From positions 17,958,293 through 18,022,292 of the forward strand of contig NC_079514.1 of NCBI RefSeq assembly GCF_000801105.2: a stretch of DNA of 64,000 nt. The letters are read 5' to 3'. Shown here in pieces: positions 13,907 to 26,846 of this stretch. This DNA comes from Raphanus sativus. Its lineage: Eukaryota; Streptophyta; Magnoliopsida; Brassicales; Brassicaceae. Both the position numbers and the translations under genes were made by a program. Position 1 is the stretch's first letter; every line of letters starts with the position of its first letter. Under the pieces are notes generated by a model. It saw only the letters and a program-made list of their open reading frames with translations. It searched no databases and was not told the origin of the DNA.

Positions 13907-14721
13907 TAGGGGTGTCAATCCGGGCTGGCCCGGCCCGACCCAAACCCGCTAAGCTCGTAAATATTTGAGTCCGGCCCAGCCCGGCCCGGAAATATTTTGG
14001 GCCTATAATTCAAAGTCCAGCCCGACCCTTATAGGGCTTTTCGAGTTTTTTTGGACTTTTCGAAAAATAATGTGTCATTGTCATTTCTATTGTTTTAATA
14101 CATATGAATTTTCATAAAAAAACTTTTTATTTTAAAATGTAAAGTGAATTTAAACTTTTCTTCTTTATCAAAATATTTTACTTTTTCGTATGCTTTAAAA
14201 CATATTGTAAACTAAACAAATTTAATAAGATTTAAATAATCAAATATAAATTTAAATCAAACATATAAAAGAACAAAATTTATGATAAATATGATCAAAC
14301 ATTTCATACTTTGTATGTTGAAAACCTATGTTATAAAATAAGAAGTTTTTTTTTTCTTTTCTTTGAACAGACTTTTAAGTTACATTTGCAAAAAAAATAT
14401 GACATTTGTAATGATCAAGCAATAAGGTACATTAACAATTTTCTATATTTTTATGAGTCTGGGTTAAAATATTAAATAATATGTTAATACTAAAAAAAGG
14501 TTTTGATTGCAAAAATAATAATATTTAAAGTAAAATAAAAAGTTTCGGGTTTTCGGACCGGCCCGAATCCAAATGGGTTTAAGCCCAAAATATCCAAAGC
14601 TCAAATGTGCTTAGCCCGAATAGCCCAATTTTGGGGTGGTTTATAAAATTAAACCTAACCCGATAATTTTTAAGGTCAGACGGGTTCGGGCTGCGGGTTT
14701 CAGTCCTAATTGACATCCCTA
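13907..14721. mobile_element. hAT-type non-autonomous element
   Basis: Terminal inverted repeats TAGGGGTGTCAAT (left) and TAGGGATGTCAAT (right, inverted) bound 815 bases with no coding capacity. The flanking 8-mers are CCGGTTGA and CAGGTCGA. Unit 2 keeps the less mutated left flank CAGGTTGA, so the original 8-bp target duplication was probably CAGGT(T/C)GA. An 8-bp duplication fits the hAT superfamily. Both ends are rich in GGCCCGGCCC-like words. Confidence 0.75.
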
Positions 14722-14864
14722 CAGGTCGACAACCATAAACATTTTTTAAAAAATATAACTGCTAATAAAAAACACCCACGCGTTTACACTGTACTGGCCA
14801 ATCAGTCTAAGGATTTTGTCAAAGTATTGTATAGTCTTATATTATTATTTAAATTATAATAATA

Positions 14865-16493
14865 ATAGATTTTGACCCGCACGCCCGTGCGGGCGTATTT
14901 TTTATAAAATATGTTGTTTTTATGTCAATATTAGAGTTAGGCAAAAAAATGAATCCAAAAGATCGAACTGATCCTGATCCAAAAAGAAGTACCAAACCCA
15001 AACCAAATTGATAAAATATCAAAATTATTCAAGATTTGGTATCTAGAGAACTGGAACCGACTCCGATCCGAACCAAACCGAACCGAACTGTAATACTTCG
15101 GATACCCCCGAATATATTTGAAATAGATTTATATACTTATATATATTATTTTTAAGATTTAATGTATAAAAAGCATCTAGAACATATATGGTACTCTTAA
15201 GTTAGTTTAAATAATTGAAAATATATATAAATAGTCAAATGTAAATATCTAAAATAGTTAAAGTCCACTCAAAACACCAAAATACTTAAAATAATTATTG
15301 ATTATCTATCCAAATATTTAAATCAAACCAATTTATATGTTAAGTTTAGGTATTTAGACATATGTTATTCAGATTTATTTGTAATATATTATTTTGTTTA
15401 TATATTTTGAGAAATTTAAAGTATATAATGAATTTTAAAAATAATTTAAATGAGTTATCCGAACTCGAACGAACCCGCAAAGATCCGAACCAAAATTTAG
15501 AAATATCTGAATGGAACTGAAATCTTTGACCCCAGAAACCCGAAACCCAAACAGACCCAAACCAAACCCGAATGAAAATTATATGTGTATATATATTAAT
15601 GTTTAAAAACTATATTGAATAGTTTTAGTTTAAAGTTATTATAAAATAAAAATTATATCGTTAGTGAATTTAAGGTAAATTAAAATATAAATTATTTATA
15701 ATATTTTATTAAAACATAAAGTAAGACATTCAAAATATAAAAAAAAATTATTTATCCGTCCGCAACCGCAAACGCTAGAAGGAACCAACTTTTGATATTA
15801 TGAGATTTGAAATTATTTGTAGCGATTTATAACGTTTTGTGTGATATTTGATTAATTATGATAATATTAAGTGTTTTTATTTATTTTGTTAGTATTATTT
15901 ATCATAATATTAAGTGACGGTTTTGATCAATTATTAATACTTAGATGCAGTTATTAAGTGACCATTTTGATGCGGTTAGTATTTTTTAAGTATTTTTATG
16001 CCGTGACCATTTTGATGCTGTGACCATTAAGTGACGGTTTTGATCAACTATTAATATTTTATTAGTATTTTTTCAATTAATTTTAGATGCAGTTATTAAG
16101 TTGGGTTGGATCCTTTGCAGATTTGGTATTAACAAATTCCCTGATTTTAAGATATATATACAATAAAAGAAATAAAAATATTATGGGAATCGTGTATCTC
16201 TCTAAAAATTTAATTGAATTAATTTTTTTGAAGATTTTGAAAAAATTAGAAATAGAAAATAAGGATTTCACGGGATTTATAAGATCAATTATAAATTTAG
16301 TATACGTTTTTAAATTTAGTTCACTTAAGTTGTTTCTTTCTTAAGATTTTTAAGAAATTTTTTTGGTTTAAAAAATTAATGGGTTACCAAAAATGCAAAA
16401 CTACAGTGTTTTTATGGCAATGGCACATCATTGTAATTTTTGTGCAAAACTCAGGGCTAAGTACTATTTGTACTTCAGTTTTAATAGATTAGA
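14865..16493 (-). mobile_element. Non-autonomous Helitron
   Basis: On the minus strand the element starts TCTAATCTATTAAAACTG at 16,493 (flank T on the plus strand). It ends with a perfect GC hairpin built on CCCGCACGGGCGTGCGGG followed by TCAAAATCTAT at 14,865. The final base departs from the usual CTAG. The flanks are A and T, as for a Helitron target. Inside are CGAACC-rich repeats (about 15,000-15,560) and repeated AAGTGACGGTTTTGATCAA words (about 15,912 and 16,030). No Rep/helicase frame is present. Confidence 0.65.
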
Positions 16494-17299
16494 TAAGGGA
16501 AACTTGGAGCCATGTACATAGTAGAAAAAATATTAACTTTATATCCATAACAAGTTGATGGCTATAATATTCTCTGTATATTATGTATTAATGACAAAAT
16601 TATCATGCGCGTGTGTTTCATTGCACAAATGATTTTTTTTAATTCATAGACAAGATTTTTTTTAGTATTCTGTTTGTTGTGGTAAGGATTACAAATAGAA
16701 CATAACTGTATCACATCATATATAATTCATGTGAAGAATGAAATTATGAGCAAGAGTCATTAAGAAAAAATAGAAATGACGACGGCTAGAGAAATGAAAA
16801 CTTTTGGAGAAGATAAACAGTTACCATTGTGTTGTACTATTCTATTTGATAACATAGAATAGAAACAATGTCTTAATGTTTCCTCCTCCTTCCACTCCTC
16901 TTCCCCTCTTATGCAGTGTCCCTCCCCCTCCCCTCTTATGCAGTGTCCCTCCCCCCCTCCCCTCCTTTTCACTTGTCGTGGCAGGATATCACTGTCATTT
17001 TTTCTGAATCTATAACCGATTTACATCGTGATATTTCTATGTATTAAGTTGTCTATATTGTTTTAAATTATAGTATAGTATGTTACATTTCTTTTTTTGT
17101 AATTTGTATCTCCTTCTCTGCCTCCTGGTTCTTCTTACTCATTACTTCATCAGTTACACTAGTTTGTCCTCCAACACCGTCGCCGCTCATCATCTCTCTC
17201 TATATATAAGGAAATTTTAGAGAATTTCATATATACAAAGTTTGTGGGTGTGTCTAGTATTCCATACCATAATATGTATAGTATAATCACGTAATGGAT
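16494..17299. other. Intergenic with pyrimidine-rich tandem repeat
   Basis: No gene is seen. At about 16,904-16,958 a 27-base unit with core CTTATGCAGTGTCCCTCCCC occurs twice within a long C/T-rich tract. Confidence 0.5.
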
Positions 17300-17627
17300 A
17301 AGGGTTTAGGTTTAAGGTTTAGGGTTTATGATTACGGTTTGGGTTTGGGGTATATGGTTTGGGTTTAGGGTTTGGGTTTAGAGTTTGGGTTTAGAGTTTG
17401 GGTTTAGGGTATATGGTTTGGGTTTAGGGTTCAAAGTTTGGGTTCAGTGTTTAGGTTTAGGGTTCAGGGTATATGGTTTGGGTTTAGGGTTTAGGAGTTG
17501 GGTTTAGGGTTTAGGATTTGGGTTTAGGGTTTACGATTTGGGTTTAGGGTTTGGGTTTAGGGTTTAGGGTTTAGGGTATATGGTTTGGGTATATGGTTTG
17601 AGTTTAGGATTTGAGTTTAGGGTATAT
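17300..17627 (+). repeat. Degenerate telomere-like (TTTAGGG)n array
   Basis: This is about 330 bases of GGGTTTAGGGTTT and GGTTTGGGTTTAGGG variants, interspersed with repeated GGTATATGGTTTGGG units. It is related to the plant telomere repeat TTTAGGG but strongly diverged, and it lies far from any sign of a chromosome end. Confidence 0.9.
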
Positions 17628-18869
17628 GTTACAAAAACTATTCTACACCACTTGGAACTTGTGCAACAAGAGATAGGTAGTTTAAATATATTGTAATTAG
17701 AAGCCATTTGTGTGTATGATAATAAGACTATTCTACATTAAGTATAGTATAGTTTAGTGTTCGCATTTTTCCTTTTTCACATTTTTCTCATGCATACGCA
17801 CTATAAAGAAAAGAATTGTCCATTTTAAACGTAACCTTTCATATCAAAAAAGTATCACTGTAACATAGCTATATTCTTCATTTACGTGGTCCTTATGAAT
17901 ATCCACCAATTGTCCCGTTAGATAATCAAGCCGGCTTTATGACTTTTCTGGAGACATAAGTCTTGAAAAAAAAAAAACTAAAATTTCATGAACAGACTTT
18001 TAAAAAAGATTAATTTCATGAACACATTAAATCAACATTGTTGATCGTTGGTATTAACCATAGCCCTAAAACTTAGGTCTTTATTGTTTGCAGACTTCGA
18101 AACAGATTTGTTTTAGTTTATCAGCCTAAAATCAAAAACTATATTTTCAGAGTTTCTTTGAATGAAATCCAAACATCAGAATATGTATGTTTTTATTAAA
18201 AAGTCTGTAAGTTAGCATTTTCTTCTTCTTACAAAGGATATTTTTTCATCAACCATCTAATTAACTAAATGTTATTTTTATATGGTGGCAAAATGCTCAT
18301 TTAAACTTATACACAAAACCCTTATTTCATAATGGTGTGAAACATTTGTAGTTCTATGAAATCAAATATATGTATATTTTTTCAATGATTTTTCATTTAA
18401 TTTTTGAGTCGTTACTTTGAGTAAAATACAATTTGAAAGTATTGTTTTGTAAAATTTAGTTTTGATAAATCTTAAACACATAAAAGGACTTTTTTAAATA
18501 TATCAAAATCAAAAAATAAATAATTTGGCATTTAAAAACTGAAATCTACATCAAAATCAAAAACCACAAATTCAGAAACACAAACTAAAAGTTGACAATT
18601 AAAATCCAAAAATTATACACTATTTGTCCAGGATCTTGTGATCAAGTGGTAAATATAGAGGTTTAGGACACTAACAGATTTTAGACACCAACACAAATAT
18701 GAACTCATGATTACGGCTCATTTGTATACTAAAAAAAAAGGAAATATCCATGGATTACACTTTGCTTTTGTGATTAATTTGGACCTCCGTAAAATTGAGA
18801 TACTCTCGTTAATAAAAAATATGCACCTTTTTGATAAAGGGAAACTAATATGCACTATTATTGTACTCC
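17628..18869. other. Intergenic, partly shared with unit 2
   Basis: No gene is seen. The segment 18,421-18,702 is nearly identical to 45,926-46,207 in unit 2, which shows it belongs to the ancestral unit. Within it GATCTTGTGATCAAGTGG followed by TAAATATAGAGG vaguely resembles a tRNA A-box region, but no B box is convincing. Confidence 0.45.
18865..18869 (+). other. Target-site duplication ACTCC (left)
   Basis: Five bases, ACTCC, precede the 7-kb LTR retrotransposon and recur exactly at 25,928-25,932 after it. This fixes its borders. Confidence 0.9.
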
Positions 18870-19218
18870 TGTTATAAACTAAAGAGAATGTGGAGAGTGA
18901 TTTGTGAGGAATGTTGTTGTCTATTTCTCATTAGCCAACACCACATTATATAGTGGTTTGTACAAGGGTTTACAAATGCTTTACAAGGAAGTAAATCTAT
19001 ACATTGATTACATTGACTACATTGATGTCATACATGAAGACTTGGTCAAGGTGATGATAACGAGGTTGACTGAGTCTTCTCTTCTCGGACCGGTTTGTAG
19101 ATGAACCGATGTAGACCGGATGTAAACCTCCTTGCACTTCCTCTTGTACTTGTTGGACTTGTCTAGTACTTGGTTAAGTACTTGGTTATGGTCCATCCAC
19201 ACAATGGATATTATAACA
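18870..19218 (-). repeat. LTR (3' LTR of the minus-strand copia element)
   Basis: 349 bases, starting TGTTATAAAC and ending ATATTATAACA. It matches 25,580-25,927 except for a small indel and about two substitutions. Confidence 0.92.
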
Positions 19219-21943
19219 CTCCCCCTTGGATGCCATAACCATATGAGTTCATAATATGCTTAATGTTGCCTCATTAAAACCTTACTAGGAAAACCCATTG
19301 GGATAAAACCATAGTTAAGGAAAAAGAGTACAACACATACTACTCCCCCTGATTTGAACATCACTTGCTGAATAGATGTTCATGGATTCTTACTTGAACA
19401 ATCTTGTATTGTTCGGACATATCATGTCTCTTAGAATCCTGATGGTACTTTAGAAAATGTACCACTTTGATATCGACCACTTTAGTACTTTAGATAAAAT
19501 GTACTATTTTATACTCTGGTCGTTTGATTATGGTCCTTGACCAAATCACTTTTATATGCCTTTCCATAATATTGGCTGGCTAGTACTTTAGATCCTTTAT
19601 ATAATATGGATCATCATTATATCAAGTATGAGCTACTTAGCTCTTTAGGACTTATGGACATGCCTTAGCTTTATGAGTATAATATTATTTGCCATAGGCA
19701 ACTTTATACATAGGTCATGTCTGTTAGATCATGATCCTTATATCCATAGTTTATCTATGATCGATCTAAGACATTTTGCAGTCTTAGTGTGCCGGCAATT
19801 CGTACACATATATATATGGACGATTGGACTGATCTAGGCCGGACACGGTCATGACATAGAATTGATCTAATTGATCCTCAAATTTATGTCTAATGACATC
19901 CATGATCTACAGCTTTATCATGGACCAAATCTTATAATATGGTCGGACCCGTTTGGTAGCATATGGACACATAATGCGGTCCTACACCTTTTGTTCAAAG
20001 ATGAACTTTGATCTTATAGCTTATCTTTATGATAGCTTATTCATTCATACCACAGCTTGGTTGGTTCATGCTGAGAATTTTGACCAACCATAAGTATTAC
20101 CAAAATTTGGCTAATTTGTGGTGATGGTCTATAACCTTTCTAAGGTTTGATGAATAACCATTTAACCTATCTTAGGCTGGTTAGTATAACACAAGGATTT
20201 TAAAATTCCTCTATGGACTGATTTGAATTGTTCTTATAGAACCTTTTATTTGCTTACATGTAGCAATTTAATTCAGTCCATGGACAGCTTTAGGAAAATG
20301 CTGTTCATGAGAACTTCTTTTCTCATCTTATGATTCTGAGCTCAGTATATTTTGGTAAACCTTTTAGGTACCAATAATATTATTATCATCCAGTGAGTCA
20401 TATATAACATACTACATCTTTTGAATTTCTTCCAGACATTATATGTAGTGACATATGTAGTATTATCCACCACTTTGGATTATATAGACCTCCCTTGGTC
20501 TGTCTCACGATTTTATCCTTCTTTCAGGATTTATCTATTCACTGGGCATCATATGGCGTTTACATATTCATGGCCAATTCAATACGCCTTTATCTGTCAC
20601 TTTTAGAAACCCCACGTTTCTTTCTTTCTTTATTCATTATTATGAGTACTCTTGCGTGGGTTCATGATCCTCGATTCATTATTCATGTGCTACATATTCG
20701 CGCTTTTTCTATGAATGTATTGTGTCGACACATTTATATATATATGGTTTCCTTCCATTTCCAGACATCAAATAATTAATTGAGATCTCATCATAGTCAA
20801 TGGGTATGCCCTCGGTACCAAGAGGCTCAGCGTCCCGAACCACATTAGTAGGCACCTCAGCCATAGCCATCCCGGGCTAGTCTGGAAAATATATGACCTC
20901 GGTTTCTTTTTGCACCTTTCTTTAATTTCCGAGGTTCCTTTTGGAACATATATTTGGTCTTATATTAGACTCTGTAGCAACTTGGTTGTGTCTTTAAGAC
21001 ATCAAAACCGTGTGGTGCTAAGCTGGGATGACATAGTCATTCTTTCTCGGGTCAATGTGTCTGGCATTTTATTTTGCTATCATTGTAGCATATGGACGTC
21101 TATAAATCTTTCTCTAGTCCGAGGATCTTTGCCAAGACAATGATGGTTGATACCATTCTTTACCAGCTTACTACTTCTCCTTTCAAATGTTGGATATTGG
21201 GATTCATAAACTCTATGTAATCCTTGTTCCTTGGCCTATGATTAAATCACCCATTTTGGCTCAAGGTTTCTTTTAAACTTATGGAGAAAGTATATTCATA
21301 ATATATATCCAACATATATATTCCCAATCCTCCTTATGAGATTCTAAGATAACTTGATCTTAGATGGCACATATATTTGTGGTGGATTTATTCATAATAT
21401 CTTAATATGATATATGTCTGGACTCATGACCCGTATTAGTCTGAGGTGGGAATATTTATTATCACTTATATGGCCTGATATAATATCTATGGCCTGATGC
21501 AAGTTAATCTTTTATAACTCATGATGTCCCCAAGCATATGGACTTTTAGATTTTGAACCTTATAGGTAATGGTCATAATATGATAAATTCAACCAATATG
21601 AAATATGGTTGTGGACCATGTTTCACGAATTTTAGTATGGTCATGTATCATGGGATTTTACCTCTCCCCCTCATGAACATACTCTAATTCGTAGTGCTTG
21701 GGACAATAAATTCCCTTGTGCATAGATATAAATTGCACAAACGTGAGATCTTATGGGATAGCTTTTGTGCCCTTTTAAATCTCTGCATCATAATTCAGAT
21801 GGCTAAGTATGGAAATGCCATCTAAGTGATAATTTTCGTGGGTCAATCAAACATGATTATGATTGCCCTGGCTATTTGCCTATTATCATATTGATCATTA
21901 GATCAATAGAGAATGTAGTCTCGACCACTTAGGCGATTTTAAT

Positions 21944-22135
21944 TTAGGTACTCTTATTCTCTTTTGCCCATTGTTGGAAACCATATTTTCTTCTTAATTC
22001 AATGGGTCTTATAGGGTGAATATAATGCCTTTTAGGCAATGCCTTGGTCGGACTTCTTTTCCTTTCTTTCAAGGAATGTCCAGTTGAGTTCAAGAGTATA
22101 TTATGCATCATAATAGAGCCTAGATGGCCGAGCAT
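21944..22135 (-). pseudogene. Copia pol fragment (GAG-pre-integrase)
   Basis: A 63-codon minus-strand frame begins with the LGHLGSIMMHNILLNSTGH motif typical of the zinc-binding pre-integrase domain, where HXRLGHPG is usual. It ends after about 60 residues. The integrase DDE residues are not visible downstream. Confidence 0.6.
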
Positions 22136-22647
22136 GTCGTGCCATATGTTAAAGGCTTCCCTGAACTCTTTGGAAAGTGATTTGGGGTATTAACCCACAA
22201 TCATATTTATCTTGGCTCAAAGAAGGCCTATAGATATAGTAGGCATAGTCTCTAGGACTTTCCTTTGGCCTTGGGCATTTTCATAAATCATAAGGAATTC
22301 TTTCTTTCCTTTGCCCATAGTTTCAATATGTAGACTATTCATATGAATGTCTTTGAAACTTTGATAAATTCCACTTTGATTTATGTGGAATGTAATGCAT
22401 CAGAGATTTTTAGATGTGTGCCTTTAAGCATCATGAGGTTGGACTAGCCATGACCTTGAATAAAATATCTTTTGTCTCTTAATGTAATGTGGCTTGGTCC
22501 ACTATAGAGAACAAAGACAAAGTAAAATGATGTCGAAATCTAATTGGCCTCTTTAAGGCAATATGAAGTCTCGTATTCAAGCTGATCATCATTCTCATGG
22601 TCGAAATTATTCGCACCATCTAGATGGACCCAATGGGTCATAGGGTT

Positions 22648-23390
22648 TTATCCCTTTATGCTCTCCTGGTAGAGTTCAATAAGGTGTTTGGGAGTTCTAC
22701 ATCGGTTGGCCCAATGATTATTCATCCCACACTGATGGCAAGCAGATTTGGTCGAGGCCTGGGTTTTTAAAATCGGACTTATTCCCACGGACTTATACCC
22801 ACGGCTAGGTTGATAACCTTGGCCTCGGCCTCGACTATGGAGTGACTGTGGGTGATATCCACGCACACCCTTGCCATCTTCCATGGCCTTTCACATGGCC
22901 ATGGTTTGACTCTTTCATTTGGCTCTGTGGCCGTATGTGCCTTAGGCAATGCCTTAAAATCCAGGAGGCCTCATCTCACTATTCCTCATGAGTAACTCAT
23001 TGTTTTGCTTAGCAAGCAACAAACAAGAGATTAAATTTGCATATGTGGAGGAACCCATTTCTCGGTATTATTGCTGAAGCAAAGCATTGCTTGTGGAATG
23101 TAGAGAATTTCTTCTCTAACATGTCAGCATATGTGATAGTCTCTCCACACAGTTTCAACTTTGAGACTATCATGAATAGAGCCGAGTTATACTCATCCAC
23201 AGACTTATAGTCTTGGGTCTTTAGGTCCCTCAAATCATATAGGGCCTTTGGTAATAGCACCGTACTATGGTGATCATATTTGGATTTCAGTTCTATCCAA
23301 AGGTCCAGAGGATTCTCAATAGTGAGATATTGATCATTGAGACTTTCAGTAAGGTGATGGCGTATGATTAAGAAAATCGCCTTGTATCTA
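22648..23390 (-). pseudogene. Copia gag fragment with zinc knuckle
   Basis: Minus-strand reading shows a gag segment containing FLIIRHHLTESLNDQYL, then LDLWIELKSKYDHH and LPKALYDLRDLKTQDYKSV. After a disrupted part comes a CX2CX4HX4C zinc knuckle at about 22,738-22,700. The gag of this family binds RNA in the virus-like particle. The segment lacks a clear N-terminus and has frame breaks, so it cannot make a full gag. Confidence 0.75.
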
Positions 23391-25579
23391 TCTCAAAAGT
23401 GAGAAATTTAGATACAATCACCAAGATTTAGATTTCAAGATGATTTTCAACATCTGAATATTTAACTTTGCTTTCAAGCATCAAGAATTTATGCAAGCAA
23501 TAGAAGCCTTAATTTATATGATTTAATTTATATGATTTAATAAGGCTTCCCCCAAATCATATAATATAATTGCTTTAAGAAATTCTAGTATGACAATGAT
23601 CAATTGATCACTGCATCTAGTGATCCTTTTAATTATAATTCATATTTGGATTGATTATATATATGTATATAATTTCATATAGGGTTTCCAAGCCCTTTAG
23701 AATTTTGAATAAGGATCAATCATTATTATGGGATCAAGCAGGATCACAATGGTCGAATGATAAATGCATGGCTCAAGAACTAATCGGATGTATGTTCTGT
23801 CCTAAGCATTGGACCAAAATAATATAAATGTGATTCTTAATGCATGAGGATACTTGATTTTCAAAGATCATAAAATGAAACTAAAACCGAAGGATATTTG
23901 GTTTTCAAAGATCATAAAATAATAACCGATTCCTTCCCCCCTTTACCGGGTAAACCAAGACAAGAAAATTTATAATTTTCAGGAAATGACTAAACCAAAT
24001 TCAATTAGATTTTCAATCAATTGGTTTCAAAGCTGGTTATATTTTAATAAAGACAATCATGCTTAGTTCTTAATAAAACTATATGACAAGAAGATGCATG
24101 GAAATGATCAGTTCATGATATGTGAATGATCTAACAATTTACTTATCCATGTTTGATCGGTTTAAACAGGATTATAATTTCAATCAAAGCAAACATGCTA
24201 AGTTTAAATGAAAAACCGATTTGGTCTAATTATATGCAAGCAGTGTGAACATTTAGATGCAAGCAATATGAACCATTTTAATTTATATGAACTATTATCA
24301 GGATTGTCAATGATATGCAAACATAAAATCAGTCTTAGCAATATGACAATTATGCATGGTCAGATTTTAAACAATATGACAATTGCATTCAAAGTTGGTT
24401 CAAGATGATTCAAGATGAACAGATGCAATCAAGTATGCAACAAGATTACTATATAATTTAATCATCAATTTCAAGCATGGTAAAAGATCAAGATTAACTA
24501 TCAACTTATATGATCAATATTCAATATGATATGAAATCTATTCAAGGTTGGTTCAATTATTTAGCTATCAACCTATATGATCAAATGATTTCATGCAGAT
24601 TTTATTCTATGACATATCAATTTAAAATCAAGACTATATGCTATAAAACTTTTATAAACATTTTCAGTCAAAGATATGCAATTAATAAAATCAAGCAAGC
24701 ATTTATAAAATCGATTTTCAGTTTATAAAATCTGATTTTGCATTTAGAAAAGTTTTAAAACTCTTGACAGATACAAAATAAATATTATTGGTCAAGGATA
24801 TGCAATGAATGATTTTAATTTCGATTTTATGGATGGGTTGACTGAATTTGGGAGATCTGGCCGAAAGTGGCACAGAAAAGGATTCATGGATTTTTGTTTT
24901 GGCCAGATTATACATTCATGTTTATCACATCTGGTAAATTGGCCAAAGCATCCATAGGTTTAAGCTATCTCAAATAGTTTATGGTTCATAAGTTTTTATA
25001 AACAAGATTCATATAGATCTTTAGGTATTTTAATCTGTTTTTGAGATACTTAGAACCTTTAGAGAATTATAACTTTTATGGATTCAAAATAATTCAGAAT
25101 CAAGTTTCTTATGGATCAATGGATCATAGAAACAAGATTAATATTATGGATTCATATAGATCCTTAGATTTCTTTTCAGATATAATGGTGTTCTTAGATT
25201 TTATGGATAGATTAGTTTACCATTTTACACCACAAGAATCTGAATGGACCACCATGAGAAAGAGCTGATCCACAGATGAGCTGGTTGATAGAGAGGTGGA
25301 GGAGCTGGCCGGAAAACCATCAGTCGGCGGTGCGGAGTGTTTATGCGATTGACGACGCGTCAGAGATCGGATCGACAAGCCGTCTTCGGCAACGGATTCT
25401 TCTCGTCTTGGGCTTCAGATTGATAGGTGGATCGTCTTCTGGCTCCACAAGGTTTGAGAGATACGGCGGTTTAAAGTTGCGCCTGAATATAGGATTTTCT
25501 GGCCGGAAAAGATGGCCGGAAAAGAGAGCTCAGGTGGAGAGAGACTTCTCAGGTGGAGAGCACATTCGTGCTGATAACG

Positions 25580-25927
25580 TGTTATAAACTAAAGAGAATG
25601 TGGAGAGTGATTTGTGAGGAATGTTGTGTGTATTTCTCATTAGCCAACACCACATTATATAGTGGTTTGTACAAGGGTTTACAAATGCTTTACAAGGAAG
25701 TAAATCTATACATTGATTACATTGACTACATTGATGTCATACATGAAGACTTGGTCAAGGTGATGATAACGAGGTTGACTGAGTCTTCTCTTCTCGGACC
25801 GGTTTATAGATGAACCGATGTAGACCGGATGTAAACCTCCTTGCACTTCCTCTTGTACTTGTTGGACTTGTCTAGTACTTGGTTAAGTACTTGGTTATGG
25901 TCCATCCACACAATGGATATTATAACA
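25580..25927 (-). repeat. LTR (5' LTR of the minus-strand copia element)
   Basis: 348 bases, the near-identical partner of 18,870-19,218. It is followed by the second ACTCC target duplication. Confidence 0.92.
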
Positions 25928-26143
25928 ACTCCTTGTATTTTATATCAGTCTGAATAATAAAGAAATCGCTGAAAAGAAACTCAATAATTCACAATAAGAT
26001 AACAATACACGATTCTACCACTTGTATTTGTTTTTTGGAATAAGTCTATCTTAACTAGGAGTAAAAATTAATAAACAAACAATAAAATAATAACGAGCAT
26101 TGCTGTTACAAAAATGCCAATCATAACTTTTGGTCTCGCACGT

Positions 26144-26150
26144 TATATAA
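26144..26150 (+). promoter_or_regulatory. TATA box of glycosyltransferase copy 1
   Basis: TATATAA lies 49 bases before the start codon in a promoter that is nearly identical in copy 2 (46,853-46,859). A CCAAT word lies about 30 bases upstream. Confidence 0.55.
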
Positions 26151-26692
26151 GAACCGACAAAAAAGAAGTCTAAGAAGAAGAAAAAAAAAAGTTGAACAAT
26201 GAGTTCTTCGTCTTCCTCTTCTTCTTCTTGGTCTCGCAGTAAATGTCTTGATTCAGAATTTATGTTCGGGCAAAGGGAAGTAAAAAGAATCTTGATTCTG
26301 TTTCTTTGTTTGTCTGCTTCATGTCTTGTTTTATACAAAGCAGCTTATCCTCTGCAACGACTTAGTGTCAACAATCTCAGTTCTCTTGTCGCTTCTCCCT
26401 CCTCTCCACCATTGCCAAATATCAACTCATCAGAGATTTCTCAAGAAACAGTAAGTTCTTATACAAAACTCTGTTTCATCTGATCTCTAGGGTTTGAATC
26501 TGTAGTCTTTGGTCTAATTTTCCTTTTGTCTAATTTGTTGTTGCTTCAGGCCAAACCAAAGATCAGTTTCAAGGGGATTTTGGAGAATGCTACAATGAAG
26601 AACAATACAGTGATTATAACGACACTGAACCAAGCTTGGGCAGAGCCAAACTCTTTGTTCGATCTTTTCCTAGAGAGTTTTCGTATCGGGCA

Positions 26693-26834
26693 TATTGAGT
26701 ATACTAGTCTCTAATACTTAGATAGAAACAGAGGCTTTGCTTATACTCTTCTATATACTTGTATATAAACAACCACTTGTACATTTTTCACTAATTAATG
26801 AAATACAGTTTAAATTCTTGCTCTCTTCTTGATA
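26693..26834 (+). repeat. 5' LTR of intact copia
   Basis: 142 bases, very short for an LTR. It contains TATA-like TTGTATATAAAC near its middle and is identical to the 3' LTR. Confidence 0.95.
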
Positions 26835-26846
26835 TGGTATCAGAGC
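26835..26846 (+). other. Primer-binding site
   Basis: TGGTATCAGAGC directly after the LTR matches the usual plant copia site complementary to initiator methionine tRNA. Confidence 0.9.

Larger units (their letters stand above)
18870..25927 (-). mobile_element. Copia-type LTR retrotransposon, minus strand, degenerate coding
   Basis: A 7,058-bp element is bounded by LTRs at 18,870-19,218 and 25,580-25,927 with TGTTATAA...TTATAACA ends and a 5-bp ACTCC target duplication. Orientation is minus: inside the left LTR lies, read on the minus strand, a polypurine tract AAGGGGGAG, and inside the right LTR a primer-binding-like GTTATCAGCACGA. The gag region (23,390-22,640, minus) has a UBN2-like segment and a zinc knuckle CHQCGMNNHWANRC. 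A GAG-pre-integrase piece (MLGHLGSIMMHNILLNSTGH, about 22,135) and a linker segment DEISINYLMSG (about 20,780) follow. All are interrupted, and I found no reverse transcriptase or RNase H catalytic motif in 19,219-20,700. The LTRs differ by about three positions, so insertion was recent. Confidence 0.85.

Noticed and set aside
18630..18720. Possible tRNA-derived SINE (A-box-like GATCAAGTGG)
   Set aside because: No convincing B box, poly-A/T tail or target duplication; only a weak resemblance.
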